From assembly GCF_000425205.1 (NCBI RefSeq), contig NZ_AULI01000002.1:304456-368455 (forward strand): a DNA stretch of 64,000 nucleotides, read 5' to 3'. Positions within the stretch are counted from its first letter, which is position 1, and each line of letters starts with the position of its first letter. Position numbers and translations under genes: made by a program. The notes under the pieces were generated by a model. It had not been told where the DNA came from. It saw nothing but the letters and a program-made list of their open reading frames with translations, and ran no database searches. Positions 45,472 to 54,039 of this stretch are shown here, piece by piece. This DNA is from Pontibacillus halophilus JSM 076056 = DSM 19796. GTDB lineage: Bacteria; Bacillota; Bacilli; Bacillales; BH030062.

Positions 45472-47028
45472 ATGAGCTTACTCACAGTAAAGAACCTCAG
45501 TCATGGATTTGGGGATCGTGCAATATTTGAAGATGTATCTTTCCGCCTGCTGAAAGGCGAGCATATTGGGCTAATTGGCGCAAATGGCGAAGGAAAGTCA
45601 ACCTTTATGAATATTATTACCGGCAAGTTGGAACCGGACGCTGGCAAGATTCAATGGTCGAAGCGTGTCCGCATCGGGTATCTTGACCAGCACGCTGATT
45701 TGCAGCAAGGCATGAGCATTCGTGATGTGCTGCGTACTGCGTTCCAATACTTGTTTGATATGGAAACAGAAATGAACAACATGTTTGCGAAAATGGGCGA
45801 AGTCGAGCCAGAGGAATTAGAAGAACTACTCGAGGAGACAGGGCGCATTCAAGACGAATTGACGAACAACGACTTTTACATCATTGATGCTAAAGTTGAA
45901 GAAGTAGGAAACGGTCTTGGCTTGAATGAGATTGGGTTCGACCGCGATGTCCACGACTTGAGTGGCGGTCAACGTACGAAAGTACTGTTGGCTAAATTAT
46001 TACTTGAAAAGCCAGACATTCTACTACTTGATGAGCCAACGAACTACTTGGACGTCGAGCATATTGAATGGCTTCGCACTTATTTGCAGCAGTATGAGAA
46101 CGCATTTATATTGATCTCCCACGACATTCCATTCCTAAATAGTGTCGTCAACCTCATATATCATATGGAAAACCAAGAACTCACTCGCTATCCAGGCGAC
46201 TATGACGAGTTCTTGAGTGTCTATGAGATGAAGAAGCAGCAGAAAGAAGCCGCGTTTAAGAAGCAACAGAAGGAAATCGCCAACTTGAAGGACTTCGTTG
46301 CCAGAAACAAGGCAAACGCAGCCACGAGTAAGATGGCGATGTCCCGACAGAAGAAACTTGATAAGATGGACGTTATCGAACTCGATTCAGAGAAGCCAAA
46401 GCCTACGTTTAACTTTAAGCAAGCACGTACACCAGGCAAGTATCTATTCGAAACGAAAGACTTGGTAATCGGCTATGACGAACCACTCTCCCGTCCGTTG
46501 AACTTATCCATGGAGCGCGGACAAAAGATTGCTCTTTCTGGCGCGAACGGAATCGGGAAAACGACCCTATTAAAAAGTATCTTAGGCGAAATTCAACCTG
46601 TATCAGGCGATGTACAGCTGGGTGAACACTTGCATATAGGCTATTTCGAACAAGAATTGAAAGAGACGAGTCAGAATACGTGTATTGAAGAAGTGTGGGA
46701 GGAATTCCGTCACTTCACACAATATGAAGTTCGCGCAGCCCTCGCTCGTTGCGGCCTCACGAAGAAGCACATTGAAAGTAAAGTGCAAGTGCTGAGCGGA
46801 GGCGAAAAGGCAAAAGTTCGCCTTTGCAAACTGATTAACAAAGAAACCAATCTTCTCGTACTTGACGAACCGACGAATCACCTTGACGTTGATGCGAAAG
46901 AAGAGTTAAAACGCGCGCTTAAAGAATATAAAGGCAGCGTCTTGCTCATCTCCCACGAACCTGATTTCTACAAAGACATCGTAACGGAAACGTGGAACTG
47001 CGAAGACTGGACGACAAAAGTATTTTAA
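45472..47028 (+). CDS. yfmM: ABC-F ATPase (YfmM-like)
   Basis: Soluble tandem ABC ATPase acting on the ribosome rather than in transport. It has 518 residues, as I recall for B. subtilis YfmM, whose sequence it tracks closely. Two Walker A motifs (GANGEGKST near 37-45 and GANGIGKTT near 353-361), two LSGG signatures (LSGGQRTK, LSGGEKAK) and two LLLDEPTN/LVLDEPTN Walker B motifs are present. The inter-domain linker (about 245-300) is lysine-rich. No antibiotic resistance can be inferred. Confidence 0.92.
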   Translation: MSLLTVKNLSHGFGDRAIFEDVSFRLLKGEHIGLIGANGEGKSTFMNIITGKLEPDAGKIQWSKRVRIGYLDQHADLQQGMSIRDVLRTAFQYLFDMETEMNNMFAKMGEVEPEELEELLEETGRIQDELTNNDFYIIDAKVEEVGNGLGLNEIGFDRDVHDLSGGQRTKVLLAKLLLEKPDILLLDEPTNYLDVEHIEWLRTYLQQYENAFILISHDIPFLNSVVNLIYHMENQELTRYPGDYDEFLSVYEMKKQQKEAAFKKQQKEIANLKDFVARNKANAATSKMAMSRQKKLDKMDVIELDSEKPKPTFNFKQARTPGKYLFETKDLVIGYDEPLSRPLNLSMERGQKIALSGANGIGKTTLLKSILGEIQPVSGDVQLGEHLHIGYFEQELKETSQNTCIEEVWEEFRHFTQYEVRAALARCGLTKKHIESKVQVLSGGEKAKVRLCKLINKETNLLVLDEPTNHLDVDAKEELKRALKEYKGSVLLISHEPDFYKDIVTETWNCEDWTTKVF

Positions 47029-47032
47029 TAAG

Positions 47033-47062
47033 AAGCAGCTCCTACTGAGGGAGCTGCTTTTA
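47033..47062 (+). terminator. Terminator of the ABC-F gene
   Basis: Stem aagcagctcc/ggagctgctt with a 7-nt loop, then TTAAATTA. Confidence 0.8.
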
Positions 47063-47078
47063 AATTAGGACGAGAAGT

Positions 47079-47105
47079 GGGACAAATAACCTGTCCCCCT
47101 GTCCC
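47079..47105 (-). repeat. REP unit d (single)
   Basis: Minus-oriented unit 17 nt past the ABC-F terminator and about 100 nt upstream of the phospholipase-like gene. Confidence 0.85.
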
Positions 47106-47205
47106 TCACAAGGGATATTCCTTCAATTGGATTTCCATCTGTGGTAACCTTATGTTAATTACCATTATATGGGTATAATCACAATGTGGAAAGGTGATGA
47201 GGAGA

Positions 47206-47835
47206 GTGGGATCAAGATTGATGCACTTGGTCATTGGAAATCGTATCGCCAACCGGCTTTCTATGGAACAAAGGACGGATTTCTTACTAGGTGGAATTGC
47301 CCCTGATGCCGCATCGGAGAAAGACACAACTCACTTCTTTAAAGGGGATGTAGAAGACAATTCGAGGTCAATTGATTACGAAGCGTTCTTAAATAAGTAT
47401 AATTCAGAAGCGCATGAACCTTACGTACAAGGTTATTACACACATCTTGTTGCTGATCACCTTTGGTTAACTGGCTTCTATTTACCATGGCTTAAAAACC
47501 GTATGGAGAAGAAAGAGCTAGCCCCTCTTTACTACAAGGACTTTGAAATCTTAAATGGGAAACTACTCGAGTTCTATGGCTATCGGAACGAAATTAAGAA
47601 AACGCTCGAGTCACCCGCTACCATCTTCGACTTAGATGAAGTGAACGCAACCGACGTTCAAGCCTTTAAAACATGCGTCCTACCTGACTTAGAATACGAA
47701 CAAGAAACCTTACACCTCCCACTACAAGTATTCACCTTCAATCAAATCATCGGCTACATCGAAACCACCGTCGACCAAGTCACGCGGGACATGGGGACAG
47801 GTAAACTGTCCCACGTCACTAGTCAAACGTGGTAG
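47206..47835 (+). CDS. Zinc-dependent phospholipase C-like protein
   Basis: Family suggested by the N-terminal GSRLMHLVIGNRIA and LLGGIAPDA and by the histidines of HFFKGD and YYTHLVADHLWLTGFY (about 76-91), which resemble zinc-dependent PLC-type hydrolases. I use the GTG at 47206 (AAGGTG at 9 nt), giving 209 residues; a GTG and an ATG lie a few codons upstream. The C-terminal segment RDMGTGKLSHVTSQTW is encoded by and just after REP unit e, so the natural C-terminus has been replaced or extended. Confidence 0.7.
   Translation: MGSRLMHLVIGNRIANRLSMEQRTDFLLGGIAPDAASEKDTTHFFKGDVEDNSRSIDYEAFLNKYNSEAHEPYVQGYYTHLVADHLWLTGFYLPWLKNRMEKKELAPLYYKDFEILNGKLLEFYGYRNEIKKTLESPATIFDLDEVNATDVQAFKTCVLPDLEYEQETLHLPLQVFTFNQIIGYIETTVDQVTRDMGTGKLSHVTSQTW
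47786..47812 (+). repeat. REP unit e (inside a coding sequence)
   Basis: Plus-oriented unit within the 3' end of the phospholipase-like gene, read in frame as RDMGTGKLSH; the stop lies 20 nt further on. Its head is GGGACAT rather than GGGACAG. Confidence 0.85.
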
Positions 47836-47878
47836 AATAATGAAGGTTTAATTATTGTGATCGACAAGGAGACTTCAA

Positions 47879-48127
47879 ATGAACGAAGCAACCCACACAG
47901 CTGGAATAAAAGCAATGAACAAGAAAGCGCTTGGCTCAATCCTAATTGGCACATTGGCGATTATCGGTCCACTATTAGCGGAGAAAGGCAGTATCCTAAA
48001 CATCGCTGGTTTCATCTTAGCGCTCATGGCTGTCAGAGAAATTAAGCTCCGAGGTGAATCTGGATTAGCCATCGCATGCACAGCAGTAGCATTGAATCTA
48101 TTCGGTGTGATTACTCTGATGATGTAG
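47879..48127 (+). CDS. Small two-helix membrane protein
   Basis: 82 residues: a polar N-terminus, then two or three hydrophobic helices (about 17-34, 38-53, 60-80) with a KLRGESG turn. It resembles the DUF4190-type small membrane proteins but I cannot assign it firmly. AAGGAG site. The last G of its TAG stop is the first G of REP unit f, and its 3' end overlaps the transposase gene on the other strand by 30 bp. Confidence 0.65.
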   Translation: MNEATHTAGIKAMNKKALGSILIGTLAIIGPLLAEKGSILNIAGFILALMAVREIKLRGESGLAIACTAVALNLFGVITLMM

Positions 48128-48916
48128 GGACAGAGGGACAGGTAAACTGTCCCTCCTCTTCAGACGTTGAATTACACTTTTCGAGATTCCAGTTACCCTC
48201 TCTAATTGCCGGTATGAAGCTCCCTTTAATGAGGAAAGTTCCACTAGAATATGATTACGCTCCGTCACGTTCATCCTCTGAAGTATACTACTATTCGCCA
48301 CGCCAAGTTGTACTAGATACTCTCTTATTTCTTCGTCCGATAGTCTGACCGTGTCCATGTATTCCATACAGCTGTCATCCACCACCTCTTCCATTAGCGA
48401 AATAAATCTAGCAATGGCATCCTTTCGATCTTTACCGATCACTTTCAGAGCACGGTCAACATCTACATACTTCGGAATACTAATGTACTCATGCACACTC
48501 GTCCATGGCGAGTCCCACACACTTTTCACTACTCCGGCCTTTAAAGGGTTCTGATGGATGTACCTTAGCAGCGTCATAAAATAGTCACGATCCTCCACAC
48601 ATTCACTTTTGAACCGCTCTTGAAACAAATGGCCCACACGGTCATATTTCACATTGTAGTTATGAACATAACTCGAATTTAACCGCTTCATCACAACTGA
48701 AATCGGCTCGTCCACCTCCTTCACGAGCAGATGGACATGATTATTCATGAGACAGTAACTGTATAGCTCAAACTTACTTTTCTTCTTGTAACGCGCCAAC
48801 GTCCTTACATACATCGCCCTATCCTCACGATTCTCAAAAATCGTTTGGCGATTAACGCCTCTGATAATAACATGGTAAATGCCAGTGCGGCTTTTCTTCC
48901 GAGGGGTTCTAGGCAA
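48098..48916 (-). CDS. REP-associated tyrosine transposase (RAYT, IS200/Y1-like)
   Basis: Single-strand HUH transposase of the TnpA-REP type. I choose the TTG at 48916 because GAGGAG lies 7 nt before it and homology starts at PRTPRKKSRTGIYH; this gives 272 residues. HUH motif LMNNHVHLLV (H60, H62), catalytic tyrosine Y119 in LLRYIHQNPLKAG, and a C-terminal helix-turn-helix (YRQLERVTGISKSVIQRLK). The last residues RDSLPVPLSL are encoded by REP unit f. Flanked by inverted REP units f and g. The frame is intact, so it may be active. Confidence 0.92.
   Translation of the reverse strand: MPRTPRKKSRTGIYHVIIRGVNRQTIFENREDRAMYVRTLARYKKKSKFELYSYCLMNNHVHLLVKEVDEPISVVMKRLNSSYVHNYNVKYDRVGHLFQERFKSECVEDRDYFMTLLRYIHQNPLKAGVVKSVWDSPWTSVHEYISIPKYVDVDRALKVIGKDRKDAIARFISLMEEVVDDSCMEYMDTVRLSDEEIREYLVQLGVANSSILQRMNVTERNHILVELSSLKGASYRQLERVTGISKSVIQRLKRRDSLPVPLSLHHQSNHTE
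48127..48153 (+). repeat. REP unit f (3' flank of the transposase gene)
   Basis: Complete unit: head GGGACAG, A, arm GGGACAG, loop GTAAA, arm CTGTCCC. It starts on the last base of the neighbouring TAG stop and lies within the 3' end of the transposase ORF. Confidence 0.9.
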
Positions 48917-49015
48917 GGGGGTGCTCCTCTCAATTTGGGGTAGGTGGTACGTGGAAGCTAACAAGCTATATACTTCTAGCATGAAGGCAAAGTTCCCTGC
49001 CTTCCACATGAAAAA

Positions 49016-49042
49016 GGGACAGATTACCTGTCCCTCTGTCCC
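49016..49042 (-). repeat. REP unit g (5' flank of the transposase gene)
   Basis: Complete unit in the opposite orientation to f, 99 nt upstream of the transposase start and 14 nt after the M50 gene stop. Units f and g bracket the transposase as inverted repeats. Confidence 0.9.
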
Positions 49043-49056
49043 ATTTACTTCCTTAC

Positions 49057-50121
49057 CTAACTTAGTTTCATCTCATTTCTTACTGATTGGGTCAATTGCT
49101 TTTCTACTCTATATATACTTAAGGCTTTTAAGAAAGTTAACGATTTTTCTGATTTTTCGAGTGCCAATTCTGTATTTTCTATGTCGTTTCGCAAATAAGC
49201 TTGAATGGCTTTCACCCGGTAGTAGTTGACAGAATCCACTTTCGATACATGTTGAAGAAAGCTACGATCAATATCCACTGACTCTACATAGTGTCGATCG
49301 AAGATGAATTTGTGAGATAGAAATACACTATAAAAGAGACCCGTAGTTAATTTATCACCATCGTTTGGACTATTCTTTAGATACGTTTCAATAAACGTAA
49401 TTGCCTTAGATAGATTGCCATAATCATAATAGTAATAGAAAAGAAACATATATAAATTAGGGAAATCTTCAAAGTAGTCTTCCGTAAAAGCTTCACATAG
49501 ATGGATTAACGTTTCATCCCATTCTTTTGGCCTTTTACTTGTTAACATCTCCCCTGTAACCTGTAATGCTAATGTATATCGTTCGGTTACAGTTGGATCT
49601 TTAATGAGGTCTACTATATTCCCACCATCCGCTTCCTTATATGGCAGTGCAGATGTCACAAATAAGATCAGATTGAAGATCATAAAGAAAAAGAGATAAA
49701 GTGTATCATAATTTAGCCAGAATACTAAACCAATTACAAAAAACAATAAACTAGTTAATGGCCCACCAGCATAAAAAAGGAGAAAGCTCTTCCGCTTAGG
49801 TCTTGACGTTATAGGTGGAGCTACACCAGCAAATCCACCAAGATAATTCCCAAATACATTCTTTTCTATGGTTAATCTTCCAGTTGAATTAGATAGTGAG
49901 ATTGGCCCAATAGAGAGAAATAGAAATTTCCATTTGTTGTGATAACCCATCACTATGTGGCCTAATTCATGGAGAAAAAGGCTAATATAATAGATAATTA
50001 GACCGCACCATAGTAGAATAATGATTTTACTATAATACGGAAGTAATAATAGAATCATAATGGAAATTACAAAAAGAGTACCGATTGTTACAAGATAGTT
50101 TGTAAATGGAGATCGCTTCAT
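49057..50121 (-). CDS. M50-type membrane protease with C-terminal helical extension
   Basis: 354 residues. The first half is a membrane metalloprotease: hydrophobic helices at about 10-30 and 33-60, zinc motif HELGH (about 50-54), GGPLTSLLFF (about 114-123) and an ADGGN segment at about 164-168 that could provide the Asp ligand. The second half (about 175-350) is soluble and helix-rich, with a TPR-like look (YDYGNLSKAITFIETYLKNSP). The gene is more AT-rich than its neighbours. It may process a peptide, but no substrate gene is adjacent. REP unit g follows. Confidence 0.72.
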   Translation of the reverse strand: MKRSPFTNYLVTIGTLFVISIMILLLLPYYSKIIILLWCGLIIYYISLFLHELGHIVMGYHNKWKFLFLSIGPISLSNSTGRLTIEKNVFGNYLGGFAGVAPPITSRPKRKSFLLFYAGGPLTSLLFFVIGLVFWLNYDTLYLFFFMIFNLILFVTSALPYKEADGGNIVDLIKDPTVTERYTLALQVTGEMLTSKRPKEWDETLIHLCEAFTEDYFEDFPNLYMFLFYYYYDYGNLSKAITFIETYLKNSPNDGDKLTTGLFYSVFLSHKFIFDRHYVESVDIDRSFLQHVSKVDSVNYYRVKAIQAYLRNDIENTELALEKSEKSLTFLKALSIYRVEKQLTQSVRNEMKLS

Positions 50122-50193
50122 TAACTCACCCTTATCATGAAGTGTGACTCGTTAGACTCTCAAACACAATCGCTTCTACGAATTGGGAGATGG

Positions 50194-50263
50194 CGGGAGG
50201 GACAGGGAACCTGTCCCGCCGTCTCACTCTCAATCAGGGACACTTTACCTGTCCCCCTGTCCC
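50194..50263. repeat. REP locus h (inverted pair)
   Basis: Unit h1 (+) 50194-50216 and unit h2 (-) 50237-50263. The TAA stop of the amidohydrolase (50245-50247) is in the loop of h2, so h2 encodes its last residues (VGQGDR). Confidence 0.85.
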
Positions 50264-51858
50264 ACTTTGTATAGTGTCTTTCCTTCTTTAATGGTTTGGG
50301 TGACGGTGATGTCTTTGATGGACATTGGATTTACTTTTAATGGGTTCTGGTTTAGGATAACTAGGTCCGCTAGTTTCCCTTCTTCGAGAGTACCTTTCAA
50401 CCCTTCTTCCTTGTACATATAAGCTGCGTTAATGGTGACGGCTTTTAAGGCTTCATATACAGTAACCCGCTCACTCTCACCAATAATTGCACCTGTTCGA
50501 CTCACTCGATTGACTGCACTCCAAATGGTTTGTAGCATGTTGGGCTTAACTACCGGAGCGTCTTGGTGAAAATTCACGACCAATCCCTTGTCGAAAGCTG
50601 TTCTAGCGGGACTTATGCGTTCACCACGTTCTTTACCTAAATTCTTGACATGAACATCTCCCCAGTAGTACGTATGGTCTACAAAAATCGACGGAATCAT
50701 AGAGAGTTCAGCCATTCGGTCAAGTTGGTCTTCTCTTGTGGTCTGACAATGGATCATGACAGGTCGTAAATCTTCTGTCACACCAGTATCCACCACAGCT
50801 TTTTCATAACTATTCAACAACTGATCTGCTGCTCGATCTCCGTTACAATGGGTAAGCAATTGCATGCCATCTTTCACCGCTTCTAATGCCTGACCTTCCA
50901 CTACCTCATCCTTGTACCATGCAATGCCGCAGTAAGAATCCTCCCCTTCATAGGGTTCTGAGAGCCAAGCTGTTTTCCCTTGGGGAGTCCCATCTAGAAA
51001 GGTTTTGTATCCCCCAATTTTATAACGATTGTGGTACTGATTTACATACTCCTTGTTCTCTTTGACAAGCTCTCTAGAATTGTCATCCATTAAGGGATAG
51101 GCCACAACATCCACTTCTAATTCCCCCGCTGAAGCCAAGGCTTTTCCAAGCTGAATCGTATCTTTAGTCGAAGCCCCATCTTGCACGGTCGTAATTCCAT
51201 TTCGTATGTAAAGGTGTTGACCATCTTCAAATGTGGACATGGCGATTTGCCCCATGTTATTACCATTTGTCAAAGCTTGTTGCATCACCATCATGTTCGT
51301 TTCTTCCAAATACCCATTTGGCTCCATGCTACCTTCCACTCGACCAATCGTTCCGCCTTCTAGTTCTTCTGTAGAGGCACCAATCCCCGCAATGTCTAAT
51401 GCCGCTTGATTCGCACACCCCATATGAGCAGAAGCATGCATAACGAAAATTGGGTTGCTAGAAACGCGGTCCAACACCTCTTTGGTAGGATGAAGCCCTT
51501 CTTTCATTACAGTAGGATCATACCCAAACCCAATGACTGTGTCATCGGTACTCAAGCTATTCTCCTTAATATAAGCTTGGAGGGTTTCCACAACATTCTC
51601 GAAACTCTCGCACTCACTTAAATCTGCCATTTGTGAAACCGGTCCAACATAGAATGCGTGACTATGAGGGTCAATGAATGAAGGCATTAACGTCTGACCC
51701 TCTAGATTCACATATTCAACCGGACCGTCCACCACATCATTGATTGAATCTAGACTTCCCCTCTTACGGATCACTCCACCTTCAACCAATAGGGCTTCCA
51801 CATACATGTCTTCCCCTTCCATTGTAAGAATACTTCCACCATAATACACCGTCTGCAT
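50245..51858 (-). CDS. YtcJ-like metal-dependent amidohydrolase
   Basis: Amidohydrolase_3-type enzyme of unknown substrate. The ATG at 51858 has GGAG at 9 nt and gives 537 residues. Family features: LEGQTLMPSFIDPHSHAF (HxH metal site, about 50-67), MHASAHMGC, GGYKTFLDGTPQGKTAW (carboxylysine region), TLTHCNGDRAADQLL-like segment, and SPARTAFDKGLVVNFHQDAP (metal Asp). Soluble. It ends in VGQGDR encoded by REP unit h2. Confidence 0.85.
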   Translation of the reverse strand: MQTVYYGGSILTMEGEDMYVEALLVEGGVIRKRGSLDSINDVVDGPVEYVNLEGQTLMPSFIDPHSHAFYVGPVSQMADLSECESFENVVETLQAYIKENSLSTDDTVIGFGYDPTVMKEGLHPTKEVLDRVSSNPIFVMHASAHMGCANQAALDIAGIGASTEELEGGTIGRVEGSMEPNGYLEETNMMVMQQALTNGNNMGQIAMSTFEDGQHLYIRNGITTVQDGASTKDTIQLGKALASAGELEVDVVAYPLMDDNSRELVKENKEYVNQYHNRYKIGGYKTFLDGTPQGKTAWLSEPYEGEDSYCGIAWYKDEVVEGQALEAVKDGMQLLTHCNGDRAADQLLNSYEKAVVDTGVTEDLRPVMIHCQTTREDQLDRMAELSMIPSIFVDHTYYWGDVHVKNLGKERGERISPARTAFDKGLVVNFHQDAPVVKPNMLQTIWSAVNRVSRTGAIIGESERVTVYEALKAVTINAAYMYKEEGLKGTLEEGKLADLVILNQNPLKVNPMSIKDITVTQTIKEGKTLYKVGQGDR

Positions 51859-51968
51859 ACATACTCTCTCCTTCACAACATTGCATTTCATCTAGTTAGA
51901 AAACATGCTAGAAATTACTAGATAAAGAGAGTACCATATCATTCTGATACATTAAAAGAGACTAAAGC

Positions 51969-52038
51969 GGGACAGGGGGACAGGTAATCTGTCCCACATG
52001 AACCCAATAAAGGGACAGATTACCTGTCCCTCCGTCCC
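51969..52038. repeat. REP locus i (inverted pair)
   Basis: Unit i1 (+) 51969-51995 and i2 (-) 52012-52038 with a 16-nt spacer. i2 begins one base after the permease stop (TAG-T-GGGAC on the minus strand). Confidence 0.9.
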
Positions 52039-52039
52039 A

Positions 52040-52861
52040 CTACTGCTTATCCAGGTTCCATTTGAAGACTTTGACGGATGCTAGGTAAACTATGATTGTA
52101 CAGCCGATGATTACAGCGATACTGGTGAATAAGGAGTATTCCCCTCTGAGCTCTGGGAAGAACAATTGCCGCATAGCATCCCCTAAGTAGGTAAATGGAA
52201 TGAACATGGCTATTGTCTTCATGAACTCAGGAAATAACGTGAAGGGGAGTAACACACCACTCAACATAAGAAGCGGTGCACTTATCCCAGCGAGCACGCC
52301 ACTTGTGACTTCACTCGATTTAAAGATCGAACCAAACAAAAAGCCTAGCGTAAGCATGAATCCCACTCCAACGATCGACAACAGTACGATTGGAACGATG
52401 TTACTGAACGTAATGAATCCAAAGATTAAACCCAATAACATAAAGAGGCCAATTTGAATCATGGCTAGTATGAAGCGAATGCTAATTTGTGCAAAGATAA
52501 ATGTGGTTTTATCTAAAGGGCTAAGCTCAAACATCCTCAAAATCCCCTTTTGCCTCATTTCAACAATCGGGCTGGATGTACCTAATAAGCCAATTGACAT
52601 CAAAGCGAAGATCAGTAACCCAGGAAACATAAACTCAAAGAAACTTAACCCCATCGCCTCAGAAGGTGGTACCATTTGCCCCATTAGTCCAAAGAACAAA
52701 AGGAACAGCAAAGGGAAAAACAGAATAAAAAACAGGAGCTTTGGTTCTCTTACTATTTCGTATAAACCTGCTTTTGTGAGTTGATTATACCCTTTAAAGA
52801 GGTGCTTCTTTTGTCTATTAGACTCTTCAAGATTAGCATCAGGGCTCGTTTTAATTTCCAT
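52040..52861 (-). CDS. ABC-2 type transporter permease
   Basis: 273 residues with six predicted helices (about 45-65, 85-105, 130-150, 158-180, 190-215, 240-262), the layout of ABC-2 exporter permeases. It lies 3 nt after the ATPase gene. Likely a drug, lipid or peptide exporter; the substrate cannot be told. REP locus i follows at one base from the stop. Confidence 0.87.
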   Translation of the reverse strand: MEIKTSPDANLEESNRQKKHLFKGYNQLTKAGLYEIVREPKLLFFILFFPLLFLLFFGLMGQMVPPSEAMGLSFFEFMFPGLLIFALMSIGLLGTSSPIVEMRQKGILRMFELSPLDKTTFIFAQISIRFILAMIQIGLFMLLGLIFGFITFSNIVPIVLLSIVGVGFMLTLGFLFGSIFKSSEVTSGVLAGISAPLLMLSGVLLPFTLFPEFMKTIAMFIPFTYLGDAMRQLFFPELRGEYSLFTSIAVIIGCTIIVYLASVKVFKWNLDKQ

Positions 52862-52864
52862 TCA

Positions 52865-53620
52865 TTAGTCAACTCCCCTTCTCAGGTAAGAACCCGTCAA
52901 GTTAATGAATGCTGACTCTAGAGATCGCTTAATTGGATCTGAGTGATCATAAATAATGGTATCTGGCGTATCACAGACAACGAATACTCCCTCGTGCAGG
53001 ATGGCAATTCGATTGCAAAGCTGACTCGCCTCTTCCATATTATGAGTGGTCACTAGGATAGTTTTCCCATCTTCTCTTAACTTCTCTAGGTTATCCCATA
53101 TGAGCCATCGAATCTGTGGGTCTAAACCCGCTGTCGGTTCATCCAACACCAATATTGATGGATTTCCTACTAGAGACAAGGCTATTAACAACCGTTGACG
53201 CTGCCCGACTGACAAATCCTTTACATACTTAGTCGAAATCTCATCCAGATTATACTCACGTAAGAGTCGCGGTACATCCGTTGGTTCCTCATAAAAGCTA
53301 GCAAACAACTCCAGGATTTCGTATACCTTTTGCCGTTGCATCAAGGCTGCTTCTTGTGGTTGGACACCAATCTTGTTTGTAAGCATTTTACGATTCTTAC
53401 GAGCATCCACTCCTAAAATCTTGACCCCTGTAGCTTCGTAACTTCTTAGACCCATGATACTTTCCAAAAATGTAGTCTTTCCAACACCATTTCTCCCCAA
53501 TATCCCGAAGATTTCTCCATGCTTCAGGTGAAGAGTAACATTATCTAGTACTTTATGGTCTCCGTAACTTTTAGATAACCCGTGCACAGTCAGCACGTCT
53601 CCCTCAACTGCACTACTCAT
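52865..53620 (-). CDS. ABC transporter ATP-binding protein
   Basis: 251 residues with Walker A GRNGVGKTT (about 42-50), Q-loop IGVQPQEAAL, signature LSVGQRQR and Walker B ILVLDEPTAGLD, then the H-loop TTHNMEEA. It forms an exporter with the following permease. The start has AAAGG directly before the ATG; a downstream GTG is a possible alternative start. Confidence 0.88.
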   Translation of the reverse strand: MSSAVEGDVLTVHGLSKSYGDHKVLDNVTLHLKHGEIFGILGRNGVGKTTFLESIMGLRSYEATGVKILGVDARKNRKMLTNKIGVQPQEAALMQRQKVYEILELFASFYEEPTDVPRLLREYNLDEISTKYVKDLSVGQRQRLLIALSLVGNPSILVLDEPTAGLDPQIRWLIWDNLEKLREDGKTILVTTHNMEEASQLCNRIAILHEGVFVVCDTPDTIIYDHSDPIKRSLESAFINLTGSYLRRGVD

Positions 53621-54039
53621 CCTTTCACCCCCACCCTGTGTTTCAATTCTTCGACCTTAACCAAAAGTACCGCCCAAAAAAGATTCTTCTATTATCCGCA
53701 CAATATAGGAAATTAGACCAACTGAACCTATGCCACTACCACTTCCTTCGAAACCCAATATTTACTATAGTTATACAAAACCCAATTAATTCCTCCTAAT
53801 CTTTGATCAACACTTATATAATTGGATAATTTATACAAAGGAGAACAACACTCCTCAAAAGTTTCAGCACATGCTTTGTCCTGGCCTTCTAAGCCTCTAA
53901 CTTCTCCTCTCACGCCTTCCTATTTAAACCGACTAAACAGACTGAAACAACATCATCTCCCCCTGAGGTGTTATACTCCTAATAGACAACTAACCGAAAT
54001 CACAATAAAATCCATAGGTAAAAGGAGCTGCTCATTAAA
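53621..54039. other. AT-rich intergenic region between divergent genes
   Basis: Promoter region of the ABC exporter (-) and the YdcF-like gene (+). TTGATC...ATAATT at about 53799-53828 (17-nt spacing) may be a plus-strand promoter. I see no REP unit and no convincing gene. Confidence 0.4.

Noticed and set aside
53728..53913. A 61-codon open frame on the minus strand
   Set aside because: No ribosome site, unusual composition, and it lies in a region of AT-rich promoter-like sequence; no recognisable protein.
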